Positions 15,657 through 23,973 of a stretch of DNA of 55,359 nucleotides are shown in pieces. Within the stretch, counting starts at the first letter, position 1; each line of letters starts with the position of its first letter. The position numbers and the translations under genes are program-made. Source of the DNA: Acidaminococcaceae bacterium (GTDB lineage Bacteria > Bacillota > Negativicutes > Acidaminococcales > Acidaminococcaceae); NCBI GenBank assembly GCA_017554485.1, contig JAFZIG010000072.1:1-55359 (forward strand). The letters run 5' to 3'. The notes beneath the pieces are model-generated. The model was not told the origin of the DNA. It saw only the letters and a list, made by a program, of their open reading frames with translations, and searched no databases.

Positions 15657-18181
15657 CTCTTCTCCTCTACCAGCCTGTGGTCCACATAGAAACCGACACG
15701 CTGCACGTCACTGTCAACCTTGGTGCGCAGACGTACGCCGCCGTTATAAGATCCGGACACTTCCACTTTTTGCGTCCTGCCGTTGTTGGAAACGATCTGT
15801 ACTGTATGCGTCCCGGTTCCGGGCACCACAAATTCAGCATAACGGCTTCCGCTGGCCTTGCTCACAGTCACGCTGCCATTGCTGCGGCCGCTGCTGTCAC
15901 TGATTTTGTCAGGCGTAGCCGGGAAGCCCACCTGCTTTTTCGCGTTGGAAACCATAAGTACGACAGTAGTACCTTCTGTAATCGTATCATTAACACTCGG
16001 CGACATCCCAATCACTGTATTTTTGTTTTTATCGCTGTCTTCCTCTTTTACTTCTACTTTCAGTTTTAAATCTTCCAGCTTCTTTTTCGCCTCTGCCAAA
16101 GTCATCCCTTTCAGGTCAGGCAGGGTAACTTGTTTTTCTTCTTTTTTATTGATAACAACGTTCACGGCGCCGTTATCACCAAGCTGGCTGTTTTCTTCCG
16201 GTGACTGGCTCAGGATGATACCTTCCGGTTTTTCCTTATCCCATTTATATTCTATCTTTTCAATGCGCAGACTCTTATCTGACAGCAATTTTTCCGCCTG
16301 GTCCTGCTTCAGTCCCACAATCTTGGGAACGGCCACTGTCTTTTCCGTACCGGAAACAATTAGTGTGATCGTTGCCCCTGCTTTACGTTTAATGCCCGCT
16401 ACGGGATCCATCCGCAATACCATGCCCGGCTTCACGGACGGATCGACTTTATTCTCCAGCTCAACCTTAAAGCCCTGTGCCTCTAAAGCTTTCTGTGCTT
16501 CCGCAACCGGTTTCCCGTTCACATCCGCTACCACAATATCCGGTTTGGAAGAACTGAAGAAATAGTAGATACCTCCGGCAGCCACCAGGAAAAGTAACAG
16601 GATAACCGCCAGCAGTTTAACCAAAAAGCCGAATCTCTTCTTTGGTTTTTTATTATTCCTGTCCTCTGCCGGTTCCGCAGACTTCAAGTCTTCCTTTTGA
16701 CCCGCAACAGTAATTACAGGCTTTTCTGCAACAGCACCGGCTGCAGCCATTGTCGGCTTTTCAACAGCCGCCTCAGAGCCGGCTGCAACAGCTGCAACCG
16801 GTTTGGGAATATCCGGTTTCTCCGCAACCGGAATGACTACCGGTTTTATCTCATGTTCCCTGGTCATCACCGGGGCAGACGCATCCGTTCCGGCATGCGG
16901 TTCCGTATCTGTAACCAGGGAGTTCGTATGAATCGTTGCCTCCGGATCCGGGATTTCTTCCTTTTTCTTTATGTCACTGACAAGATCCGTTTCCTCTGTA
17001 AACAAGGATTGCTGCTCTGCTCCGGACACCCTTCCTGCCATAGCAACTGCAGCACCCACGCCTGCAACTGCGGTCCCGCTTACCGCTTCTTTTTGTTCCG
17101 CAGAAACAGGTGTAACCTTTCTGGTGCTCTCCGGTTCTTCATACTGCTCAAATTCAGCTGTATCTTCCTCCACTTCTTTTGTCAAAAAGTCAGGCAGACT
17201 CATGATCAGTGTCTGGAACCGGTCGCTTTCCGGCTTCGGTTTTGCTTTTGGAGCTTTGGGAGCCTGGGTCTGTGCCACTGCCGCCCTGACCGGAGAAGTA
17301 GCCGCAATCGCCTGTAACTCTATGGTGTGATCTATGAGGATTTCATTGTTTTTACTGGGATACAGCAGGTTCTTGACTTCCATCAGATCGTTTTTCATAT
17401 CTTCGGCAGTGGCATAACGGTCTTTGCAGTTCTTAGCCAGCGCCTTATCAATAATTCTCTGCAACGCGTCCGGAGCTTCCGGCCAATACTCTTTCAAAGG
17501 AGGCGCCTGCTCTTCCACCTGCTTGCGGGCAACGGAAACCGCATTATTTCCGTCAAAGGGAACCTTCCCCGTCAGCATTTCATAGAATACAATACCCAGG
17601 GAATAAATATCAGACTGGGCCGTTACCGCCAGCCCCTGGGCCTGTTCCGGCGAAAAATAATGCACCGAACCTACTACGGAAGCCGTAAAAGCCATGGTTT
17701 CATTGGAAACGATCCGGGAAATACCGAAATCGACAATCTTTGGCACCATCGCTTCCGTCAGCACAATATTCTGGGGTTTGATATCGCAATGGATAATATT
17801 ATGCTTATGGGCATGATCCAGCGCGGAAGCCAGCTGTGCCGTCAGGGCAACCGCCAGCGTCGGATCCATGCGTCCGTTCTGTTCTTCAAAGGCCTTCAGG
17901 CTGACGCCTTCCACGTACTCCATCAAAATATAGCTGATATCCCCTTCATCGCAGACATCATAGATCGTGACAATGGAAGGATGGATCAGACGGGCCGCTG
18001 ATCGGGCTTCCCGCTTAAACTGCTCCAGCTGGGTCTTGCTGTCCAAAAATTTCTTGCGCAGCACTTTGACTGCGATCTTCCGATCCAGCAGAACATCTTT
18101 GGCCAGATACACTTCTGCCATGCCGCCAAAGCCAACGGATTTTAATATTTCATAGCGTCCGTTTAAGATTTCACCGACCAT
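15650..18181 (-). CDS. pknB: PASTA-domain Ser/Thr protein kinase
   Basis: This is a membrane kinase that senses peptidoglycan fragments and controls growth and division. The kinase domain (about 1-270) shows GFGGMAEVY, AVKVL, IIHCDIKPQNIV, VDFGISR and SPEQAQG. The catalytic loop reads HCD rather than HRD, so it is a non-RD kinase and may depend less on activation-loop phosphorylation. A long Ala/Pro/Glu-rich linker of about 250 residues follows, then one membrane helix (LLAVILLLFLVAAGGIYYFF). Outside are three PASTA repeats and a C-terminal domain of about 90 residues without PASTA signature. At 843 residues it is longer than typical PrkC. Its start lies within the end of prpC, giving an 11-base overlap. 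Confidence 0.95.
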   Translation of the reverse strand: MVGEILNGRYEILKSVGFGGMAEVYLAKDVLLDRKIAVKVLRKKFLDSKTQLEQFKREARSAARLIHPSIVTIYDVCDEGDISYILMEYVEGVSLKAFEEQNGRMDPTLAVALTAQLASALDHAHKHNIIHCDIKPQNIVLTEAMVPKIVDFGISRIVSNETMAFTASVVGSVHYFSPEQAQGLAVTAQSDIYSLGIVFYEMLTGKVPFDGNNAVSVARKQVEEQAPPLKEYWPEAPDALQRIIDKALAKNCKDRYATAEDMKNDLMEVKNLLYPSKNNEILIDHTIELQAIAATSPVRAAVAQTQAPKAPKAKPKPESDRFQTLIMSLPDFLTKEVEEDTAEFEQYEEPESTRKVTPVSAEQKEAVSGTAVAGVGAAVAMAGRVSGAEQQSLFTEETDLVSDIKKKEEIPDPEATIHTNSLVTDTEPHAGTDASAPVMTREHEIKPVVIPVAEKPDIPKPVAAVAAGSEAAVEKPTMAAAGAVAEKPVITVAGQKEDLKSAEPAEDRNNKKPKKRFGFLVKLLAVILLLFLVAAGGIYYFFSSSKPDIVVADVNGKPVAEAQKALEAQGFKVELENKVDPSVKPGMVLRMDPVAGIKRKAGATITLIVSGTEKTVAVPKIVGLKQDQAEKLLSDKSLRIEKIEYKWDKEKPEGIILSQSPEENSQLGDNGAVNVVINKKEEKQVTLPDLKGMTLAEAKKKLEDLKLKVEVKEEDSDKNKNTVIGMSPSVNDTITEGTTVVLMVSNAKKQVGFPATPDKISDSSGRSNGSVTVSKASGSRYAEFVVPGTGTHTVQIVSNNGRTQKVEVSGSYNGGVRLRTKVDSDVQRVGFYVDHRLVEEKSW

Positions 18182-18914
18182 CGTGTTCCACTTCCTTCCT
18201 GTCCAGTTTCAGTATAATAAATGAGATGTTGTCCCTGCCGCCTTTTTCCAGTGAGGCGCTGAGCAGCGCATCAGCAGACGCTTCCGCATCCTCTTTCTGC
18301 AGATACTCCGCAATCTCGCTGTCATGCAACATGTCTGTCAGCCCGTCGCTGCAGAGCAGTATGATATCATCTGTGTAGATATCTATAACGAACACGTCGC
18401 CGTTCACATTCTTATTGACTCCGATCCCCCGGGTCAGCATATTCTTCTGGGGATGGTTGAAGGCTTCTTCCTGTGTCAGTTCACCGTTCTCTACCATCTC
18501 CGCCACCAGGGAATGGTCCCTGGTTATCTGCTTCAGGTGGTTCTGCCGCAGCAGATAGACCCTGCTGTCTCCTACATTAAAAACATATCCCTTTCCCTGT
18601 CCGTTGAAATAGATGCCGGAAAGGGTCGTCCCCATTCCGTCCAGCGCGAATTCAGATCTGGCTTTTTCATAAACCTCTTCATTAATATCCCGCATGATCT
18701 GATACAGTTTGGAAACCAGGGCAAATCCGTTTTTCCCGTAAAGATCCTCTTTTTCCGCTTTTAACTTTTCCAACGCCAGCTTACTGGCCACCTCACCTGC
18801 ATTATAACCGCCCATGCCGTCCGCAATCGCGAACAGATACGGACGTTCCAGAAGCAGGCTGTCTTCATTATTTTCCCTGACCCTGCCCTTATGAGTCCGA
18901 GTCGCTACTGACAC
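18171..18914 (-). CDS. prpC: PP2C-type Ser/Thr phosphatase
   Basis: This phosphatase reverses the action of the neighbouring kinase. The 247-residue protein has all metal-binding motifs: RENNEDSLL, AIADGMGGYNAGE, NVGDSRVYLLR, LLCSDGLTDML and GGRDNISF. The reading frame opens as far back as 19115, but the N-terminus there lacks family similarity. The GTG at 18914 (VSVATRTHKGRVREN) has GGAGGG 6 nt upstream and is preferred. It overlaps pknB and follows rlmN by about 80 bp, the common Firmicute gene order. Confidence 0.94.
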   Translation of the reverse strand: MSVATRTHKGRVRENNEDSLLLERPYLFAIADGMGGYNAGEVASKLALEKLKAEKEDLYGKNGFALVSKLYQIMRDINEEVYEKARSEFALDGMGTTLSGIYFNGQGKGYVFNVGDSRVYLLRQNHLKQITRDHSLVAEMVENGELTQEEAFNHPQKNMLTRGIGVNKNVNGDVFVIDIYTDDIILLCSDGLTDMLHDSEIAEYLQKEDAEASADALLSASLEKGGRDNISFIILKLDRKEVEHDGR

Positions 18915-18993
18915 TGCAATCCCTCCTGTCAGCAAGTTTGTCGGGAAACACCGCACGTACAACCGTAAACGCAATACAGAAAAGCATTTCCCA

Positions 18994-20043
18994 TCATTTT
19001 TCTTTGGCAAAAGCAGCCCGCAGCTGCCCGCAGGCCGCATTGATATCCGCGCCCATTTCCCTGCGTACCGTCGCATGGATGCGGCGCTGCTGCAAAATCG
19101 ATAAAAAGCGTTCAATACGCTTCGTGCCGGGCCGGAAAAAACCTTTTTCCGGCACCGGGTTCACAGGGATCAGGTTTACACTGGCCTGCTTATAACGCAG
19201 GTATTCCACCAGCAATTCCGCGTCCCTGTCGCTGTCATTTTTATCTGCCAAAAGGATATATTCATAGGTAACCTGTCGTCCGCTGCTCCTGGCATAGTCT
19301 TCCGCAGCCGCAATCACATCCGGAAACGGAAATCCTTTATTCACCGGCATCAGTTCCGTACGCAGCTCGTCCCGCACCGCATGCAAAGACACCGCCAGAT
19401 TGATGGGCAGTCCCAGGGCTTTCATCTTTTCAATGCCGGGCAGGATGCCGCAGGTGGAAACCGTCATATTGCGGTAACCGATGTTGGCAACATCCGGCTG
19501 ATGCAAAAACTGCAGGGCGCCGAATACCGCATCAAAATTCAGCATGGGCTCACCGCTGCCCATGACCACAACACGGCTGACCCTTTCATCAAGGGGATAC
19601 AGCTGCGCATTAAATAGATACACCTGTGCAGCGATTTCAGCCACCGTCAGGTTCCGCACTGCCCCATGCAGCCCGCTGGCACAGAAGGCACAGTGCATAT
19701 CGCAGCCAGCCTGGCTGGAAACGCAGACGCTGTAACCGTAATCATGATGCATCAGCACCGTTTCAATCGCATTCCCGTCAGGCAGCTCCAGCAATACCTT
19801 GGAGGTCAGACCGTCCGCGGAATCCAGTTTACGTACTATATGTATTTCCGCAGGTAATACAGAAAAGGTTTCCTGTAACAGGGAGCGTTCCGCTTTGCCC
19901 AGATTGCTCATCTGCGCAAAATCAAAGACGCACTTCTGATACAGCCAGTCAAAAATCTGCCTGGCGCGGAATTTTTTCAAACCCAGTTCTGCCAGCACCG
20001 TCTGCAATTGGGGCAATGGCATTCCGAAAATTTCAGTCTTCAT
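18994..20043 (-). CDS. rlmN: 23S rRNA/tRNA adenine-C2 methyltransferase
   Basis: This radical-SAM enzyme methylates A2503 of 23S rRNA and A37 of some tRNAs. The cluster motif CDMHCAFC (CxxxCxxC) is present, as are MGSGEPMLN and the methyl-carrying Cys near the C-terminus (INAACGQL). The start at 20043 (MKTEIFGMPLPQL) gives 349 residues, the family norm. Longer starts at 20082 and 20166 are possible, and none has a clear ribosome binding site; the longest overlaps the rsmB coding end. Confidence 0.95.
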   Translation of the reverse strand: MKTEIFGMPLPQLQTVLAELGLKKFRARQIFDWLYQKCVFDFAQMSNLGKAERSLLQETFSVLPAEIHIVRKLDSADGLTSKVLLELPDGNAIETVLMHHDYGYSVCVSSQAGCDMHCAFCASGLHGAVRNLTVAEIAAQVYLFNAQLYPLDERVSRVVVMGSGEPMLNFDAVFGALQFLHQPDVANIGYRNMTVSTCGILPGIEKMKALGLPINLAVSLHAVRDELRTELMPVNKGFPFPDVIAAAEDYARSSGRQVTYEYILLADKNDSDRDAELLVEYLRYKQASVNLIPVNPVPEKGFFRPGTKRIERFLSILQQRRIHATVRREMGADINAACGQLRAAFAKEK

Positions 20044-20119
20044 AAAATTACTATCATTCAATACTGCGTTTATAGTTTTCATGCCGCAAACAACGCATAA
20101 CAAACTATGTATTTTCAAA

Positions 20120-21529
20120 TCATTTTTCTTTTTGCAGCAACGTGAGATAAAACCCGTCCACGCCATCCCTTTGAGGATACAGCTGCAGTTCTTTCACCAG
20201 TTCCCCGGTGCGGGGATGGGGGAAACCGGGTTGCTTCCATTCGCCATGGCGCTGTAAAAACGCTTCTGCCTGTTTTCCGTTTTCGTTCTCTTCCATCGTA
20301 CAGGTGCTGTAGACCAGAACGCCGCCGGGTTTTACATAACGGCTTGCTGTTTCCAAAATCGCCTGCTGCAGCGCGGGAAACGCTTGCAGGTCTTCCTCTG
20401 TTTTGATCCAGCGGGCTTCCGCCCGGCGCTTCAGCACACCCAGGCCGGAACAGGGCGCGTCCACCAGCACCCGGTCAAAAGTCTCAATCCACTCTTCCCG
20501 CAAAACAGTGCCGTCCTGTAATTCCGTTTTTATATTGTCCAGTTTCAGCCGTTTCGCGTTTTCTTCAATCAATTTCAGTTTATGCGGATATATGTCACAG
20601 GCCGTGACCTGTCCTTTGTTTTCCATCAGCGCGGCAATATGCGTCGCCTTGCCTCCCGGCGCGGCGCACATGTCTAGAACTTTCTCCCCCGGTTTTGGCT
20701 GCAGCACCGCGGCCGGCAGCATGGAGCTTTCATCCTGCACATAAAAGCTGTGAGGGAATTTTTTCAGCAAAAGAGGCATACCCGGTGATTTTGTCATCAC
20801 AAGGCCATCGGGACACCAGAGGGAAACCTCCGCGTCGCATCCCATTTCCCGCAGATCCTGTAAAAAAGCGTCCCGGGTCGTCATCAGGGGATTGACCCGC
20901 AGGCACAGGTTTGCCGGTTCGTTGTCCCAGCGGCACAAAGCTTCCGCTTCCGCGTCGCCGAACTGTTCCAGCCAGCGAGTTATAAGCCATTGGGGATGAC
21001 AAAGGCGCAGGGAGATATCTTGTTGGATTTTCTCCCACAAAACCTCTTTCTGCCGCAGCGTATTGCGCAGCACGCCGTTGACAAATTTATCCGTACCTTT
21101 GTGGCTGAATTTTTTAGCCAGGTTCACACTCTCATTACAGGCAGCTGAGACAGGAATCCGGTCCAGATAAAAAATCTGGTACAGCCCCAAATGTAAAATA
21201 TACCGTACTGCCGGTTCCAGCTTCTGAAGAGGCCGGTTCACCATTTGTTTCAGGAGAAAATCCAGCGTTCCCTTGGCCTTGACGGCCCCGTTCACCAGTT
21301 CCGTGGCAAAACGGCGGTCCTGCTCATCCAGCTTTGCCTGCCGTAAAACACGGTTCAGCGCAATCGCCGCGTACGCTCCTTCCTCCCAGACCTGCAGCAA
21401 AGCCTGTAAGGCGGCTTCCCTGCCGTTCACCGGCACGGGACCTTTTACCGGCAATCTGCTTTTCACCGGATCGCTTCCCTTTGCGGTACTTTTTACGGAC
21501 CCTGCAAATCCTTCCTTATGCACTGGCAT
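20120..21529 (-). CDS. rsmB: 16S rRNA cytosine-C5 methyltransferase
   Basis: RsmB methylates C967 of 16S rRNA. The protein has 469 residues. An N-terminal NusB-like RNA-binding domain (about 35-165) is followed by the SAM domain with LDMCAAPGGKATHIA, DAPCSGLGVLKRR and YSTCTMEENE; both catalytic Cys are present. About 30 residues rich in Lys, Gly and Pro precede the NusB part and appear to be a disordered extension. Its start overlaps the DUF116 gene by 14 bases. Confidence 0.95.
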   Translation of the reverse strand: MPVHKEGFAGSVKSTAKGSDPVKSRLPVKGPVPVNGREAALQALLQVWEEGAYAAIALNRVLRQAKLDEQDRRFATELVNGAVKAKGTLDFLLKQMVNRPLQKLEPAVRYILHLGLYQIFYLDRIPVSAACNESVNLAKKFSHKGTDKFVNGVLRNTLRQKEVLWEKIQQDISLRLCHPQWLITRWLEQFGDAEAEALCRWDNEPANLCLRVNPLMTTRDAFLQDLREMGCDAEVSLWCPDGLVMTKSPGMPLLLKKFPHSFYVQDESSMLPAAVLQPKPGEKVLDMCAAPGGKATHIAALMENKGQVTACDIYPHKLKLIEENAKRLKLDNIKTELQDGTVLREEWIETFDRVLVDAPCSGLGVLKRRAEARWIKTEEDLQAFPALQQAILETASRYVKPGGVLVYSTCTMEENENGKQAEAFLQRHGEWKQPGFPHPRTGELVKELQLYPQRDGVDGFYLTLLQKEK

Positions 21530-22310
21530 CTTCCGGTATATCCTCGCTTAACATAAGAATGGCTTCTTCCACTTTATCGATATTGACCCTGGTATTAAAA
21601 CAGGGGCCAAAGGGCCTTTCGTTAAAGATCGCGATGACCGGGATGGGGAACACATCCTGGATGCCGCTGGTGAGATCCCGCTCACAGGCTACGGCAATGA
21701 TCGCCTTAGGCCTGGCTTTGGCAACCATCTGGCGGGCCAGGGTACCGCCGGTAGCCACTACAAAATGCATATGGTATTTATGACAAAGCCCCAGCAGACC
21801 GCCCACACAACAGCCACCGCACTGCTGGCAGTTTTCGATGTTGCGGGTGATCTTCCGGGGACAGGTATCCAACTGCAGGCAATGAGGGGTCAGGATCAGC
21901 AGGCGGTCCGAAGGAACCTTCACATGGTGCTGCTTTACCAGGGCATTGTTCACCGCCACAAAACTCTGCTCCACTTTTTCCCTGGGAATGTTAAAGATAC
22001 GTCCCAACCCCACGGCAAAGGGGAACAAAAAGTTGATGGCCTTCCAGGACCAGAAATATAAAATTTTCGGAAGCGGCATCCCTAAAATCGCCAGCACGAT
22101 GGCCAATTCTCCCGCAAACAGAAAGAAGATGGCGCCAAACACCAGAAAGCCAAAGGCGGCCGGCAGGAACTGGCTGATGGCCTCAAAGCCCAGATAGGTC
22201 ACTTTCCAGGCAAAATATAAAAGAACAGCTGTTACAATGGCGCTGAACAGCACCAGCGCCAAAAACACCCTCTTTTTCGGATTAACCGCCATTTCTACTG
22301 CAGAAACCAT
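21516..22310 (-). CDS. DUF116 membrane protein
   Basis: This 264-residue protein has two or three hydrophobic segments in its first 100 residues, including VFLALVLFSAIVTAVLLYFA and FGAIFFLFAGELAIVLAILG, then a cytoplasmic Cys-rich domain. That domain contains CLQLDTCPRKI and CQQCGGCCVGGLLGLC, and may bind a metal or iron-sulfur cluster. The function of DUF116 is not known. Its place between fmt and rsmB is conserved in many Firmicutes, suggesting a tie to translation, but the sequence does not show one. Confidence 0.9.
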   Translation of the reverse strand: MVSAVEMAVNPKKRVFLALVLFSAIVTAVLLYFAWKVTYLGFEAISQFLPAAFGFLVFGAIFFLFAGELAIVLAILGMPLPKILYFWSWKAINFLFPFAVGLGRIFNIPREKVEQSFVAVNNALVKQHHVKVPSDRLLILTPHCLQLDTCPRKITRNIENCQQCGGCCVGGLLGLCHKYHMHFVVATGGTLARQMVAKARPKAIIAVACERDLTSGIQDVFPIPVIAIFNERPFGPCFNTRVNIDKVEEAILMLSEDIPEDASA

Positions 22311-22404
22311 AAAACACGTTTCCCCTTACTCTACATAAATTCTATAAAAGCCATAGTAACGCTTTACTACACATCACCAGACAATCCTCATCTGATTGCC
22401 TGGA

Positions 22405-23343
22405 TTAGTTTCCCAAAACATCTCCGGCCTGCACGCCCCGGCCATTTAAAAAGACGGCTGCAGGCATGCGTTTTTTGGATTCCGGCTGCACCGTAAGGAT
22501 GCGAAGCTCCTCATCGCCGCAGGCCACCGTAAAATCTTTTTTACTTACCGACAAAACGGTACCGGGTTCCGCGTCCGCCGGCTTCCCTGTAACACGCGTC
22601 TCCCATATCTTCAGCAGCTTCCCGTCAGGCAGACAGGTAAAGGCGCCCGGCACGGGATCAAAGCCCCGCACCATGTCGTGCACTTCCTTTGCAGGACGGG
22701 TCCAGTCGATTTTCGCCATCTCTTTGGTAAGCAGCGTCGCGTAGGTAGCTTCGCTTTCATCCTGAATTTCCGGCTGCAAGCCGTCCGCTATCCGGGGAAG
22801 CGTGTCCGTCAACAGTCTTGCCCCCTTATTCATCAGTTCGTCATGAAGCCGGGCAAAATTCATTTCCTCATCAATAGGTACGGCCACCCTGCTGTACATA
22901 GCCCCGGTGTCCATCCCTCTTTCCATACGCATGATGGTCACACCGGATTCCTTCTCGCCTTTGATGATAGCGTACTGGATCGGCGCCGCGCCCCGATATT
23001 TGGGCAGCAAAGAGGCATGCACATTGATGCAGCCATAGGTGGGAATATCCAGGATCTCCTGTGTCAGGAACTGGCCGAAAGCAGCCACCACGATAAAATC
23101 AGGCTTCCATTCTTTCAGCTGCTGCACAAAATCCGGTTCTTTCACCTTCAGTGGCTGGAATACCGGCAGGCCCTGCTGCAGCGCAAAGGTCTTCACCGGC
23201 GTCTCCACCATCTTCTGGCCACGGCCTTTCGGACGGTCCGGCTGGGTCACTACGGCCTGAATATGATACTGCCCAGCTTCTATTAAAGCGTTAAGGGAAC
23301 CCACTGCAAAATCCGGTGTTCCCATAAATACCACATTCCACAT
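22405..23343 (-). CDS. fmt: Methionyl-tRNA formyltransferase
   Basis: Fmt formylates initiator Met-tRNA using 10-formyl-tetrahydrofolate. The 312-residue protein shows FMGTPDFAVGSL at the start, the formyl-binding NVHASLLPKYRGAAPIQ with catalytic Asn/His, and the C-terminal tRNA-binding domain beginning near FDPVPGAFTCL. GGAGG precedes the ATG, and the def stop codon lies 3 bases upstream, so the two are co-transcribed and probably coupled. Confidence 0.96.
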   Translation of the reverse strand: MWNVVFMGTPDFAVGSLNALIEAGQYHIQAVVTQPDRPKGRGQKMVETPVKTFALQQGLPVFQPLKVKEPDFVQQLKEWKPDFIVVAAFGQFLTQEILDIPTYGCINVHASLLPKYRGAAPIQYAIIKGEKESGVTIMRMERGMDTGAMYSRVAVPIDEEMNFARLHDELMNKGARLLTDTLPRIADGLQPEIQDESEATYATLLTKEMAKIDWTRPAKEVHDMVRGFDPVPGAFTCLPDGKLLKIWETRVTGKPADAEPGTVLSVSKKDFTVACGDEELRILTVQPESKKRMPAAVFLNGRGVQAGDVLGN

Positions 23344-23346
23344 AGT

Positions 23347-23820
23347 TCAGTCCTCCGGAGTTTTCAGGGTAATGGTTACAGCTTTATCTGTAAACAAAAT
23401 CCCGTCCAGATGATCCGTCTCATGCTGCAGGCAGATGGCCAGCAGCCCGTCAGTAGCAAGAAACTGCTTTTTGCCGTGGGGATCGGTGTATTCGCATTCC
23501 ACATATTCCGCCCGTTCCACTTCCCCCTCAAAATTAGGGACAGACAGACAGCCTTCGCATGCAATCCGGGACCCTTCTTTTTTCGTGATGACGGGATTGA
23601 TCAGCTCCAGCAGGCCCTTGCCGTCCTGCAGGTCGATGACCACAATCCGCTGCAAAATACCGACCTGGGGCGCTGCCAGCCCGATGCCGTTGCCGGATTT
23701 ATATAAAGTATCCGTCATATCTTTTAAAATACGTTTCACTTTTTTATCTATACGCTTCACCGGTTCACTGACTTTTTTTAAAACCGGATTTCCTGCTCTC
23801 TTAATATCCAGAACCGCCAT
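23347..23820 (-). CDS. def: Peptide deformylase
   Basis: Def removes the formyl group from new proteins, complementing the next gene, fmt. All three motifs are present in this 157-residue protein: GIGLAAPQVGI, EGCLSVPN and the metal site QHETDHLDG. The start at 23820 (MAVLDIKR) has GGAGG 5 nt upstream; an in-frame start at 23847 has no such site. An extended -10 promoter lies about 36 bp upstream. Confidence 0.96.
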   Translation of the reverse strand: MAVLDIKRAGNPVLKKVSEPVKRIDKKVKRILKDMTDTLYKSGNGIGLAAPQVGILQRIVVIDLQDGKGLLELINPVITKKEGSRIACEGCLSVPNFEGEVERAEYVECEYTDPHGKKQFLATDGLLAICLQHETDHLDGILFTDKAVTITLKTPED

Positions 23821-23855
23821 GTTTCCTCCAGGTACGTTTGAATTCAATACAGTCT

Positions 23856-23864
23856 ATTATAACA
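23856..23864 (-). promoter_or_regulatory. Extended -10 promoter element before def
   Basis: TGTTATAAT reads leftwards here, a TGn-TATAAT extended -10 box about 36 bp before the def start. No convincing -35 box is seen at 17 bp. It may begin a def-fmt-DUF116-rsmB transcript. Confidence 0.5.
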
Positions 23865-23973
23865 CATATTCAGCATTTTAAAAATACAAATATTTAATGA
23901 AGAGAATAAAAGAAGAAAATAAAAGAAAGCAGGCTTTTGTCAAAGCTTCTCATAAACCGCAGGGACAGACCAT

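Noticed and set aside
22376..22402. Palindrome CCAGACAATC/GATTGCCTGG between fmt and DUF116
   Set aside because: It has one mismatch and no T run on either strand, so I could not support it as a terminator or a regulatory site.
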